The notes under the pieces are model-generated. The model was not told the DNA's origin. It saw only the letters and a list, made by a program, of their open reading frames with translations, and did no database searches. The position numbers were made by a program, and so were the translations under genes. 64,000 bases of DNA from contig JAJBSV010000012.1 in the NCBI GenBank assembly GCA_020861185.1, positions 1-64,000 on the forward strand, given 5' to 3'. How positions within the stretch are numbered: position 1 is the first letter of the stretch; the number at the start of each line of letters is the position of its first letter. Shown piece by piece: positions 1 to 9,520 of the stretch. Source of the DNA: Ruminococcus sp. (lineage in GTDB: Bacteria > Bacillota > Clostridia > Oscillospirales > Ruminococcaceae).

Positions 1-1
1 A

Positions 2-286
2 GACACCAGCCAGTACCAGGTGATGGAGCTGTTCATCAACCATCGGGAGCAGGTTCTCCGGCACATTTTAGACGATTCTGAAAAATTATTTTTATTAAGT
101 CACAAACCTACGACATCAAAATCTTGTTTTTTATCAAATGGTATGTTATACTTATCCCGTAAGACAAATCTATATATGCGATTCAAAAACATTAAAATGA
201 TTCAAAACAATCACAGGTTTGTATGCAAAAGGAGTTACTATGGCTGTTCTTACTTTTTATGGATTCATGGACTACGAGGGCAATAA
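2..286 (+). CDS. Partial ORF at left edge, unknown
   Basis: An open frame enters from the left edge and stops at 286. Its first 24 or so codons (reading like SQYQVMELFINHREQ) are GC-rich, while everything after about base 72 is AT-rich and low in complexity. It may be the tail of an upstream ICE gene whose end was replaced when the cargo arrived. I do not recognise a family. Its end overlaps the start of the next gene, which argues that the last part is not really coding. Confidence 0.2.
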   Translation, partial: DTSQYQVMELFINHREQVLRHILDDSEKLFLLSHKPTTSKSCFLSNGMLYLSRKTNLYMRFKNIKMIQNNHRFVCKRSYYGCSYFLWIHGLRGQ

Positions 287-737
287 AATTGCTCGCTTTG
301 AAACAGTAGAGCCGGAAGAGATACCTATAAATATCTTCGTGAATAACTATGAAGATGTCAAAGATATGCCTGAAGACGTGTATTGCTCTTTTGAAGTTTA
401 TGGTATAGGCACTGATATAGCAATTTACAATCCCGAAGACGAGTACATGGCATCATCCCCTTCCCTTGCATCTAAGGGACTCATCCCTATGGGAACCTTC
501 CCAGTTGATTCAAACAAGGATACATTTTACCAGAACCCCAACATTCTTTTCTCCGGAATGGTCTCGAAAGTATACAAAAACGATGACCCTCAGCCTGATG
601 AGTATGACTTTATGCTTGTTGTTGAGTCATACTCCCTTACCTTTAACCTCTATTTGCAATACAAAGAAAATATTGAAGTCGGGGCTGTTGTCCACGGTAC
701 TGCATGGCTATATGCTGATTTGCCATGCGAAGAATGA
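240..737 (+). CDS. Hypothetical protein, first gene of the cargo row
   Basis: About 165 residues. The ORF track starts at a TTG at 219, but the ATG at 240 lies five bases after AAAAGGAG and is the better start. The protein is acidic and beta-rich in appearance, with no signal peptide, membrane segment or cysteine cluster. I recognise no family. The next gene begins nine bases downstream, so the two are probably co-transcribed. By position it resembles the small cytosolic proteins found in immunity-gene or defence cargo rows, but nothing in the sequence proves that role. Confidence 0.65.
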   Translation: MAVLTFYGFMDYEGNKIARFETVEPEEIPINIFVNNYEDVKDMPEDVYCSFEVYGIGTDIAIYNPEDEYMASSPSLASKGLIPMGTFPVDSNKDTFYQNPNILFSGMVSKVYKNDDPQPDEYDFMLVVESYSLTFNLYLQYKENIEVGAVVHGTAWLYADLPCEE

Positions 738-746
738 GGTGTAAAC

Positions 747-1481
747 ATGATAAGAGAAAACAATGAAATGATTGAGGCACACGATTGGTCGTTCAAAAAC
801 ATGGATTCTTTGACGAATGATAAAATCTGCGGTTGCTTTTACTGCTGTGAAATTTTCAAACCCTCCGAAATTGAAGAATATATTGAAGAATGTGATGGTG
901 GCAGAACAGCCGTCTGTCCTCATTGTGGCATAGATTCTGTTATTGGCGAATCGTCCGGCTTTCCGGTTACTAAAGAGTTCTTGACGAGGATGAAGCGGTA
1001 TTGGTTTGATGGCGGAACGGGTTATTCACTGAAAACACCGTTTGGAGTAATTAAACTGCTGTTCGATGGCAAGGAAGAATTCTTTGACCGCCAATGTGTT
1101 GATCCCACAGAAGTTATATATCCTGATGTCGATGGTGTATATCGGATTGACTATGATTTCGATGCAGACGGAAACAAGCACTCCCTCAAGCTTATACTGG
1201 AAGGTATATCAGTTGAAGGTTATCCCGAATCCGGTGAGAGACTTGAAGAAATATCGTTCTATGTTGGAGATGGAAAAATAACTCTTGGCTGTTATGCTGA
1301 TTTCTTTAATTTTAATGGCGAATTTGATTTTGACGGAGGCTTATTAAGTAATGGCATAGAAGTTATACTATTACCGTCCACGGCAAGTCAGACAATAGAG
1401 TTTGGCGTATGTTGGATGACACACAACTGCACCGAAAACAACGAGACTCAAACATGGTATGGTGCTGACCCAAAGTGCTAA
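747..1481 (+). CDS. Hypothetical protein with N-terminal zinc-ribbon-like cysteines
   Basis: 244 residues from an ATG preceded by GAGGTG. Residues about 27-60 contain a paired-cysteine pattern (CGCFYC followed by CPHCG), typical of a small zinc-binding fold often seen in uncharacterised cytosolic proteins of polymorphic toxin-immunity and defence loci. The remainder is acidic and probably beta-rich, without a recognised domain. It sits between another unknown and the McrBC operon; the gap to mcrB is 32 bases, with a strong ribosome site there, so a common transcript is likely. Function unknown. Confidence 0.65.
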   Translation: MIRENNEMIEAHDWSFKNMDSLTNDKICGCFYCCEIFKPSEIEEYIEECDGGRTAVCPHCGIDSVIGESSGFPVTKEFLTRMKRYWFDGGTGYSLKTPFGVIKLLFDGKEEFFDRQCVDPTEVIYPDVDGVYRIDYDFDADGNKHSLKLILEGISVEGYPESGERLEEISFYVGDGKITLGCYADFFNFNGEFDFDGGLLSNGIEVILLPSTASQTIEFGVCWMTHNCTENNETQTWYGADPKC

Positions 1482-1513
1482 CCACTGTGTGTAAAATCTT
1501 AGGAGGGTTTAAA

Positions 1514-3997
1514 ATGATTGATAAGACCAAGCTACAAAAGTACTTAGAATTATACAAAAAGGACTTTTACCCATACATATGGGAAAAGAAAGATAAAGAG
1601 ACCGGTATAAAATGCGGTGGTGAACGTTTCAAATGGGTTGCTGTCAGAACATTTCAGGACAACTGGGACATTGAAGCGGAAGACTTTGCAGATATGCTTG
1701 CTCGTTCACTTTCAAAGACCGGAAAACTCTTAAATGGTCAAGGACACTATCCAAGAGGGATGATAGAAAGTTTTGCAAAAAGTGCTCCTGAGGAAGTTCG
1801 CACAATGTTTCGCAATCTGTATGACGAAGATGGCGGCATTGATGTTGTAAAAAGAATTGAAGATTTCAAAAGTGGTTCGGATGAATTGCTAAGAAAATAT
1901 GGTAATGGTAGTAGAAAAGAAAATGTAAGTCACTATCAAGATGAGAATGTTATCAGCATATATCTTTGGCTTCGCTATCCGGATAAATACTACATATACA
2001 AATATGGTGTTGCTAGTGGAGTCTCAAAGGCACTTAGAAGTGACTATCAAATTGACACTATAGATAAAGGCGATTATGCCAGCGCAGAGAAAACACTTAG
2101 GAATTTCTACAGCCTCTACGATGAAATATGCGAATGCATAAGTGCCGATGAAGAATTGACGCGCTTGCTTAAAGAACAGCTTATAAAAGAAAATCTTGCA
2201 GATGACCGTTGGTCTGATTCAAGTTATCATACGCTTACGTTTGACGTGTCATACCAAATTTCATGGTGTTATGCCAAGGGAGAAACGTTGAAAGATAGAT
2301 ATGAATTTGTATTTCCAATCAAATATTCACCTAAACTGACAGTATCAGATTGGACAGAGCTTCTTCACAATCCCGATGTATTCACCGAAAAAGGTCTGCA
2401 GGTAGTTGCAAGAATAAAAGACTATGGTGGACAAGCAACTTGTTTGCAACTATCGAAAAAATACGGCGAGGATAAGAATTTCTACATCAGCAATACTACA
2501 AGTGTCGCAAAAAGAATTTCCGAAACAAAGCACATTAAGCCTGATACCAGAAGCGATGGAACGCCATATTATTGGTCTGTTCTCTATGTCGGCAGGAATG
2601 CTAATGATAATGAAGATGGAAACTTCGTCTGGAAACTGAGAGAAGAGCTTGCGGAGGCGTTGGATAATATGGATTTGAGCAATGTTGAGTTGTATGCTAA
2701 GACCGAAGCTGAAGAGGAGAATTCGGACCGCAGATATTGGTGGTTGGATGCAAATCCAAGAATATGGAGCTTTTCTAAGATTAATGTCGGAGAAAAACAG
2801 TCTTATTCCCTTCGTAACGAGAACAATAACAAGAGACGGATTTATCAGAATTTCTTGGATGTAAAAGTTGGCGATATGGTTATCGGCTACGAATCCCAGC
2901 CTGTCATGCAGATTGTCGCTGTCTGCAGGATTACTGCGGAGCAGGATGGCGAAAAGATAGAGTTTGAGAAGGTAGAGAATCTGACTTCTCCTATTGATTA
3001 TGCTACCTTGAAGGCTTGCCCGGAGCTTGAAAAAATGGAGTTTATGACGAATCCTAACGGTAGCCTGTTCAAGCTCACCAAGGATGAATATGACTTCATT
3101 ATGGACTTGATTCGCGCTGAGAATCCGATTGTCAAAGAAAAAGATGTCGAAAAATATAGTAAAGAAAAATTCCTGAATGATGTCTTCATGGACGAGAAAA
3201 AATACAATACTCTCGTGACTGTTCTCAGAAACAAGAAGAATATCATCCTGCAGGGTGCACCGGGTGTCGGGAAGACGTATGCCGCAAGGAGGCTGGCTTA
3301 CTCAATCATGGGTGAAGAGGATGAGGAGCGGGTTCAGCTTGTTCAGTTCCACCAGAATTATTCCTACGAGGATTTCATCATGGGATATAAGCCGACAGAG
3401 GATGGCGGGTTTGAGCTGAGGAGCGGTGTTTTCTATCGCTTCTGCCAGAAGGCTTCCAATCAGCCTGACAAGGATTTCTTCTTCATCATCGACGAAATCA
3501 ATCGTGGAAACATGAGCAAGATTTTCGGCGAACTGCTTATGCTGATTGAAAAGGATTACCGTGGCGAGAGGATGACTTTGGGTCATGAAGGAAAAACCCT
3601 TCTGATCCCTGAAAATCTCTACATAATTGGTATGATGAACACGGCGGACAGAAGCCTTGCAATGATCGACTATGCCCTGCGCCGCAGGTTCAGCTTTGTT
3701 GAAATGGAACCGGCATTTACATCGGAGGGTTTCATAAAGTATCAAAAGAGCCTGAACAACGAGACTTTCAATCGGCTTATTGAAGTGAATAAAAAGATTG
3801 CAGAAGATAAATCGCTTGGAAAAGGCTTCTGCATCGGTCACAGCTACTTCTGTAACTGGAAAGCGAATGAGTGTACTAAAGAGAAGATGCAGGAAGTCGT
3901 TGACTTCGATATTATCCCGACACTTGAGGAATACTGGTTTGATGAGCCTGACGAAGTGCAAAAGTGGAGTGATATACTGCATGGAGTAGTTCAATGA
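1514..3997 (+). CDS. mcrB: McrB-type AAA+ restriction ATPase/GTPase with EVE domain
   Basis: Motor subunit of a type IV (modification-dependent) McrBC restriction system. The ATG at 1514 follows AGGAGG and is preferred to the tracked start at 1475. Order of parts: a unique N-terminal region (about 1-250), an EVE domain around residues 405-545 (RRYWWLDANP start), expected to read a modified base, then the AAA+ module. Visible motifs are Walker A GAPGVGKT near 581, Walker B FFIIDEINR near 657 and the McrB signature MNTADRS near 706. Its stop overlaps the start of mcrC (ATGA), so the two are translationally coupled. Part of the N-terminal region is also found in the gene at 9517. The EVE reader points to modified DNA as target, but the exact base is not predictable. 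Confidence 0.93.
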   Translation: MIDKTKLQKYLELYKKDFYPYIWEKKDKETGIKCGGERFKWVAVRTFQDNWDIEAEDFADMLARSLSKTGKLLNGQGHYPRGMIESFAKSAPEEVRTMFRNLYDEDGGIDVVKRIEDFKSGSDELLRKYGNGSRKENVSHYQDENVISIYLWLRYPDKYYIYKYGVASGVSKALRSDYQIDTIDKGDYASAEKTLRNFYSLYDEICECISADEELTRLLKEQLIKENLADDRWSDSSYHTLTFDVSYQISWCYAKGETLKDRYEFVFPIKYSPKLTVSDWTELLHNPDVFTEKGLQVVARIKDYGGQATCLQLSKKYGEDKNFYISNTTSVAKRISETKHIKPDTRSDGTPYYWSVLYVGRNANDNEDGNFVWKLREELAEALDNMDLSNVELYAKTEAEEENSDRRYWWLDANPRIWSFSKINVGEKQSYSLRNENNNKRRIYQNFLDVKVGDMVIGYESQPVMQIVAVCRITAEQDGEKIEFEKVENLTSPIDYATLKACPELEKMEFMTNPNGSLFKLTKDEYDFIMDLIRAENPIVKEKDVEKYSKEKFLNDVFMDEKKYNTLVTVLRNKKNIILQGAPGVGKTYAARRLAYSIMGEEDEERVQLVQFHQNYSYEDFIMGYKPTEDGGFELRSGVFYRFCQKASNQPDKDFFFIIDEINRGNMSKIFGELLMLIEKDYRGERMTLGHEGKTLLIPENLYIIGMMNTADRSLAMIDYALRRRFSFVEMEPAFTSEGFIKYQKSLNNETFNRLIEVNKKIAEDKSLGKGFCIGHSYFCNWKANECTKEKMQEVVDFDIIPTLEEYWFDEPDEVQKWSDILHGVVQ

Positions 3998-5061
3998 AAC
4001 AGAATGAACACGTTCTGGTAAAGAACATCTACTATATGCTGGCTTACGCTTTTCAGGCTCTGAAGCAATCAAGCTTTGTGAGTGTTGAAACCGAGGAGTT
4101 CGACAATGTGCAGAATCTTTTTGCGGCTATCCTGAGCAACGGTATCGGCATTCAGCTGAAGCAGGGGCTCTATCGGGAGTATCAGAACAAGTCGGAGGAC
4201 CTTTCAACCATGCGTGGCAGGATTTATATGCCCGGAACGATAAGGCATAAGATTGACCGCAGGCAGAAATTGGCTTGTGAGTATGATGAGCTGTCGGAGA
4301 ACAATCTCCTCAATCAGATTCTTAAAACGACCGCCATGCTTCTGTTGAAAAGCGACGAAGTAAAGACTGAGTACAAAGATATTCTAAAGAAAGAGATGCT
4401 CTACTTTTCAGGAATAGACCTGATTGAACCGTCTTCAATTCAGCGGGAACGGGTTCGGTTCCACAGAAATAATCAGAACTATCGGATTCTCGTGAGCTTG
4501 TGTCAATTCATTCTGCAGGGAATGCTTCTGACGACCGAGCGTGGCGAAAACAAGCTTGCATCTTTCATAGACAGCCAACAGATGTATCACCTGTACGAGA
4601 AGTTTATTCTTGAGTATTACAGAAAAGAGATCCCGGAGCTTCACGCTTCTGCATCGCAGATAGAATGGGCACTTGATAACGATGAGAAAACGATGCTTCC
4701 GAAAATGCAGAGCGATATTATGCTTTCACATGGGGACACTGTGCTGATTATAGACGCAAAGTATTATTCCCACACCACGCAGGTGCAGTTTGGAACCCGT
4801 ACATTGCGCTCGCACAACATGTATCAGATTTTTACATATGTCAAAAACAAGGATGCGGAGTTCGGGGACAGGCAACACACTGTTTCAGGAATGCTTTTGT
4901 ATGCCCATACCGACGAAGCCATCCAGCCGGAACAGTCCTACCGGATGAGTGGCAACAGGATTGACGTGAGGACTCTCAACCTGAATTGTGAGTTTTCAGA
5001 GATAAAGAGCAGGCTGTACGGGATAGCGAAAGAATTCTTCCCGGAGTTGGATATTAAATAA
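3994..5061 (+). CDS. mcrC: McrC nuclease subunit of McrBC
   Basis: 355 residues, the usual length for McrC. It supplies the PD-(D/E)XK endonuclease that is activated when the McrB hexamer bound to modified DNA translocates. The catalytic signature is visible as SDIMLSHGDTVLIIDAKYY, that is D...D-A-K, about residues 245-265. The N-terminal half (VKNIYYMLAYAFQ) is the normal McrB-docking region. The start codon overlaps the mcrB stop, giving a tight two-gene operon. Nothing looks broken. Confidence 0.92.
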   Translation: MKQNEHVLVKNIYYMLAYAFQALKQSSFVSVETEEFDNVQNLFAAILSNGIGIQLKQGLYREYQNKSEDLSTMRGRIYMPGTIRHKIDRRQKLACEYDELSENNLLNQILKTTAMLLLKSDEVKTEYKDILKKEMLYFSGIDLIEPSSIQRERVRFHRNNQNYRILVSLCQFILQGMLLTTERGENKLASFIDSQQMYHLYEKFILEYYRKEIPELHASASQIEWALDNDEKTMLPKMQSDIMLSHGDTVLIIDAKYYSHTTQVQFGTRTLRSHNMYQIFTYVKNKDAEFGDRQHTVSGMLLYAHTDEAIQPEQSYRMSGNRIDVRTLNLNCEFSEIKSRLYGIAKEFFPELDIK

Positions 5062-5076
5062 AGGAGGGCGTCAACT

Positions 5077-5511
5077 ATGTACGAATCTTTGACTTCATTT
5101 CCCCCGTTACTGGAGCAAGATAGTATCGGTGAATGGGTTACAGATAGAGGGAATGACGGAACGCCAGAACACCCGATACAGATGCCTTTTGTGCTTTATA
5201 CTCAAATTGTGGACGAGCTGATAAGTTCTATTTACACCTTTACAAATGAACACCCAGAATATGAACTTCGATTATACGGAGACATCCTGAAAGATAACGG
5301 CATTGAATGGGAATTAAATTCGATGAAAAACGCCGACGTCAGCAAGCTTGATAGCAAATGTGTATTAGCACTTCTTACCGGTGCAGTTCGTGCTGAGAGA
5401 TTCTGCGATGGTGCACTTCTCGACTTTTTCAAAAACGGTTGTATCGAAAAGTGGTTGGAACGACTCGAAGAAATAGATAATACCGAACGCTCTGCACATC
5501 TTTTCAAGTAA
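5077..5511 (+). CDS. DUF6508-type protein
   Basis: 144 residues behind AGGAGG, sixteen bases after mcrC. The C-terminal half contains LLTGAVRAERFCDGALLDFFKNG, the pattern I associate with DUF6508, a helical domain of unknown function that is common in Firmicutes accessory DNA. No membrane segment or signal. Its proximity to mcrC suggests co-transcription; whether it modifies McrBC activity is unknown. An open frame with coding-like content (DKTEDEIREKALSYLGE) begins across its stop codon and runs into the broken Sel1 gene. Confidence 0.7.
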   Translation: MYESLTSFPPLLEQDSIGEWVTDRGNDGTPEHPIQMPFVLYTQIVDELISSIYTFTNEHPEYELRLYGDILKDNGIEWELNSMKNADVSKLDSKCVLALLTGAVRAERFCDGALLDFFKNGCIEKWLERLEEIDNTERSAHLFK

Positions 5512-5614
5512 ATTAGATAAGACAGAGGACGAGATAAGGGAGAAGGCACTTTCATATTTGGGCGAGACATTGCGTGACGTGATGTGGAAGCTGAAAGAAG
5601 AGGGTATATCTAAG

Positions 5615-7146
5615 ATGCTAATGGAAGTTTATTATGAGCATTATCGAGAGAATTGCAAAGGAGCATACTGGGAAGAAAGAAAAAGCTTGCCTTATATGGT
5701 TTCGGAACGAGATAAAGCAAAGCTGGAAGAATTTAAAGAAATTTTGAAAAGAAAAGGTTTTCAGTGCGTAGCTTGGAATGATAGTTATATGTGCATTCTT
5801 GTTAATGTAGAACTGAAGCGTTTTGGAATGATCAACAGAGCTTGTAAACATTCCTGTGTTGACGATAGGAATTACAGTATTGATGAGTTTAAGGTGGAGA
5901 TATTGGGAAGCACAACAAAGAAGTTGTACGCCGAATCAAAGGAAGGAGTTCGTAATTTCATGGTAAAAAATTCGAATGAAGATAGTGTGCCGACTATTTC
6001 AATAAAAGCCAGAGAGAACTGGAGTTGGAGCAAAGAAGAAGCAGAACTTCTGACAAAGTTAGGCTATGCCTGTGAAAAAGGAACATTCGTTGAGCAGGAT
6101 TATAAAGCTGCTCTTCAATTTTATCAATTGGCAGGAAAAGCAGGAGACAATCAGGGGCTTTCAAATCTTGCCTGGATGTACCAGAATGGATTTGGAATAG
6201 AGAAAGATGTCCAAAAGGCTATAGAAATCTATGAAAAAAGCAGCTGATGCCGGCAATTCGATAGCAATGATAAATCTGGGCAACATATACGAATATGGAG
6301 AGTTAGGAGAGCCGGATTATAAAAAGTGCTTTATATGGTATAAAAAAGCGGCGGAATCTGGTGATAAGAAAGGGCTCTTTAATTATGCAAATTGTTATCA
6401 CTGGGGATATGGAACCAGAAAAAAACTACAAAAAAGCTTTTCCGATTTTCAAACAGCTTGCGGATGAAGGATATGAAGATGCGTGTTTCTATGTCGGATT
6501 ATATTATCAGGACGGTCTGGGAAGGGCGAAAGATTATGAACAGGCAAGACGGTATTACAGGCGTGGGACACTGGCGGATGACGCATATTGTTTTAATCAG
6601 CTGGGCGTAATGTATGCGAAAGGGCAAGGCGTAAAAAAAGATATTAACGCTGCACTGGATTATTATCAAGAAGCTGCCAGATTGGGAGATTGGCTTGCCT
6701 ATACAAATATAGGCTGGCTTTATGAGAATGGAGATATTGGAGAAGCCGATATAGAGATGGCAAAAAAATATTATAAGACAGCGGCTGAGCATGGGGAAGA
6801 AAACGCGTAGGAGGCATTAAAACGCCTTGGTGCAGATGAGGGACATAATGCTTCACAAACAGATGAATATGTTAGGACGGAGAGTCAGCCGGAGAAGAAA
6901 TATTACCTGATTAATGGTTCTCTTGTCGGGAAAATGGAGTCCGGGAGATATTACCTTTATCAGGACGGAGAATGGAAAGCTGATGATAAATGTGAGATTA
7001 TGGACAGGCTTTATGGATATGATCCCTCTGAATCGCCAGATTCGCCATATGGTTTTGGAAACTCTTCTATTATGAATGAAATTCGAGAAATCTCAGAAGA
7101 AGAAGCTCAAGAATTCATTCAGAAGAAGCACAGCGATGCGACTTGA
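5615..7146 (+). pseudogene. Sel1-repeat protein, broken by two frameshifts and an amber codon
   Basis: First of three tandem Sel1 (TPR-like) repeat genes. Reading needs three frames: 5615-6247, then 6231-6467, then 6361-7146. The first break is one extra A in a six-A run (tatGAAAAAAGCAGC); with five As the frame reads EKAADAGN. The second is one extra A in a seven-A run (ccaGAAAAAAACTAC); with six it reads RKNYKKAF, matching both intact paralogues. An in-frame TAG at 6808 follows GEENA, where the paralogues continue into EALKRL; the same frame then stays open to 7146, ending in QKKHSDAT. The Sel1 repeats would form a protein-interaction solenoid. The start is uncertain; coding content extends upstream to about 5513. 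Confidence 0.75.
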
Positions 7147-7191
7147 TTACATGGTGCGTCTATTTCACACTGATATAAGGAGGTAAAGTTT

Positions 7192-8301
7192 ATGCAAATC
7201 AGGAATTCCAGTCCTGACGGCAACAAGGTTTTCTTCCTTGAGCCAGAGGAGAAGGGCGAAAGCCACGTTATCATGCACACGCTTCACTGGAATGAGCCTT
7301 CTGAGGTCGCAGGGCTTCTTGCAATGAATTCTGACAAGGATATGGAGCTCGGAGTGGAGCTTGTCATCAACGAGACGGACGATCGGAGCTTTATGGTTAT
7401 TCACAATCCTCACATAGATGTGCCATATCCGAAGATCTTTGTTGCAAGGTATATAACCGATGATTTCGGCGACAGAGTGATTATCGATGTTGAAGATGAC
7501 GACCTCGATGTTATCCCATTCATCAGAGACAGATACCTCACTCTTGACGAGACTATAGTCATTCCACTGATTCTGAATCCTGAATGGGATGGGGACGATT
7601 CAGATATCCTCAACGACCTCGGTTGTGCATATGAAGATGGCACGATTTTCGAGCAAGATTATACCGCCGCCTACAATCTCTTCAAAATAGCCGCCGACAA
7701 GGGCGATGAGACCAGCCTATATAATCTTGGGATGATGTATCTGCACGGCGAAGGTGTCGAAAAGGATACTCAGAAAGCCATAGAAATGTTTGAAGCCTCA
7801 GCCGAAAAAGGCGATACTGATGCGATGTATAACCTTGGACAAATATATGGTGACGAGAATCAAGAAGTCTTTGATTACAGTAAAGCGTACAAGATGTTCA
7901 AAAAAGCGGCGGATATGGGAAACGAAGACGGAGAGTTTGCCCTTGCTGTCTGCTATTACTATGGGTATGGAACTCCTAAGAATTACAAGAAAGCTTTCTC
8001 TTTGTTCAAGAAGCACGCAGATGCGGGAAATGGCAAATCTTGTTCATATATTGGTTGTCATTACAGATACGGGCATGGCGTTGAGAAGGATTACGATTTA
8101 TCAAGAAAGTATTTTCGCAGGGGATATATCTACGGCGACAGCTATTCAACTGCCGAGATGGGAATCATGTATGAAAACGGAATTGGCGTAGATAAAGACC
8201 TGAACGCCGCACTTGATTACTATACAGAGGCTGCCGAAAAGGGAGAGCCTTATGCCATTGAGGCTCTTAAAAGGTTGAAAGGAGAGGAAGCTGATGATTA
8301 A
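7192..8301 (+). CDS. Sel1-repeat protein with shared N-terminal domain
   Basis: 369 residues after AAGGAGG. Residues 1-130 form a domain (MQIRNSSPDGNKVFFLEPE...DDDLDVIPFIRDR) that is clearly homologous to the start of the next gene. From about 140 onward come repeated Sel1 units such as AADKGDETSLYNLGMMYLHGEGVEKD, predicted to stack into an alpha-solenoid for protein binding. There is no signal peptide, so it is cytosolic, unlike secreted Sel1 effectors. Its 3' end overlaps the next gene by eight bases. Tandem duplication of the unit is evident. The partner protein is unknown. Confidence 0.85.
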   Translation: MQIRNSSPDGNKVFFLEPEEKGESHVIMHTLHWNEPSEVAGLLAMNSDKDMELGVELVINETDDRSFMVIHNPHIDVPYPKIFVARYITDDFGDRVIIDVEDDDLDVIPFIRDRYLTLDETIVIPLILNPEWDGDDSDILNDLGCAYEDGTIFEQDYTAAYNLFKIAADKGDETSLYNLGMMYLHGEGVEKDTQKAIEMFEASAEKGDTDAMYNLGQIYGDENQEVFDYSKAYKMFKKAADMGNEDGEFALAVCYYYGYGTPKNYKKAFSLFKKHADAGNGKSCSYIGCHYRYGHGVEKDYDLSRKYFRRGYIYGDSYSTAEMGIMYENGIGVDKDLNAALDYYTEAAEKGEPYAIEALKRLKGEEADD

Positions 8302-9520
8302 AAATTCCGATCCGAACGGGAACAACGTGTTTATCTTGGATCCTGAGCCTGATGGAAAGAGCCACATTATCATTCATAAAATGAGCTGGGAGCATTTTAG
8401 CCCGACCGCTAAGCTTCTGGGGCTGGAAGGAAGCACAGGTAAAGAGGTTGGTTATGAGACAGTATACAATACCAAAGATCACCGCACCTGCATGGTCTTC
8501 TACAATTACAATACATACAAGCCCTACTCTAAGGTGGCAGTGGCTAAGTATATCAAGGACGAAGAAGGGAACGAAGTTCTGATTGATGTGACAGAGGACG
8601 ACCTCGATGTGATTCCACATATCAGAGAGGATTTCCTCACAGCAGACGATGATGTTCCGACAATCCGCCTTAAGTTCAACCCGAAGTGGGAGGGAGAAAA
8701 GTCGGAGCTTATCAGCGATCTTGGAGTCGCTTTCGCCTCTGGGACTATCTTTAAGAAAAATTACGACATTGCTAATAAGTTGTTTCTGGTTTCGTCACGA
8801 GCCGGAAGCCTCATTGGAACAAGAAATTTAGCTCGTGTTCATGCTATCGGTTTGGGCGTAAAGAAAGACCCACAATTCGCCGTTGAACTATACAAAATTC
8901 TCGCCGATGAGGGTGATGAAAAATCTATGGTAGCCCTCGGCACAATCTATGAATCGGATGATTTGGATGAGCCGGATTACAAAGAAGCTTTCAAGTGGTA
9001 TAAAAAAGCCGCTGATTGCGGGAATCAGACAGGTATGATCAAAACAGCCTTTAACTACTATTATGGTCGAGGTACCCAAAAGAACTATAAGAAAGCGTTC
9101 GCGCTTTTCGAGGGTCTTGCAGACAAAGGAGAACCCAACTGCTGCTATCACGCTGGATGTTGTTATCAGAACGGACAAGGTATCGTGAAGGACTATGCCA
9201 AGGCGAGGAGATACTACCGCCTCGGTGCTTCTGCCGACGATTGCCTCTGCTTCACCAAGCTCGGTGAACTTTACGAAAAAGGTCTCGGTGTGAAAAAGGA
9301 TATGCACACAGCGTTTGAATATTACCATCAGGGAGCGAAGCTTGGAGACCCTGTATCCCTTGCAAAATGCGGTTGGTTCTTTGAAAATGGCTGTGTTGTA
9401 GACAAGGACATCGAAGAAGCCATCGGGCTTTACCAGCTTGCAGCAGATAAAAATGAGCCGAATGCTGTCGAGGCACTTAAGAGGCTTGAAAATGATCAGA
9501 ATAGCGAGGAATCTTCATGA
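8294..9520 (+). CDS. Sel1-repeat protein, tandem paralogue
   Basis: 408 residues. The N-terminal domain (MIKNSDPNGNNVFILDPEPDGKSHIIIH) matches the previous gene, and DDLDVIPHIRE is nearly identical between them. Sel1 repeats follow from about residue 145 to 395, ending in VEALKRLENDQ, the same tail motif that the first paralogue retains after its amber codon. It overlaps the neighbour on each side (eight bases upstream, ATGA downstream), so 7192-10689 is a coupled operon. Cytosolic; role probably scaffolding or target recognition, inferred only from the fold. Confidence 0.85.
   Translation: MIKNSDPNGNNVFILDPEPDGKSHIIIHKMSWEHFSPTAKLLGLEGSTGKEVGYETVYNTKDHRTCMVFYNYNTYKPYSKVAVAKYIKDEEGNEVLIDVTEDDLDVIPHIREDFLTADDDVPTIRLKFNPKWEGEKSELISDLGVAFASGTIFKKNYDIANKLFLVSSRAGSLIGTRNLARVHAIGLGVKKDPQFAVELYKILADEGDEKSMVALGTIYESDDLDEPDYKEAFKWYKKAADCGNQTGMIKTAFNYYYGRGTQKNYKKAFALFEGLADKGEPNCCYHAGCCYQNGQGIVKDYAKARRYYRLGASADDCLCFTKLGELYEKGLGVKKDMHTAFEYYHQGAKLGDPVSLAKCGWFFENGCVVDKDIEEAIGLYQLAADKNEPNAVEALKRLENDQNSEESS

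Noticed and set aside
3302-4072. 256-residue minus-strand ORF
   Set aside because: Antisense to the AAA+ part of mcrB; no ribosome site or recognisable domain.
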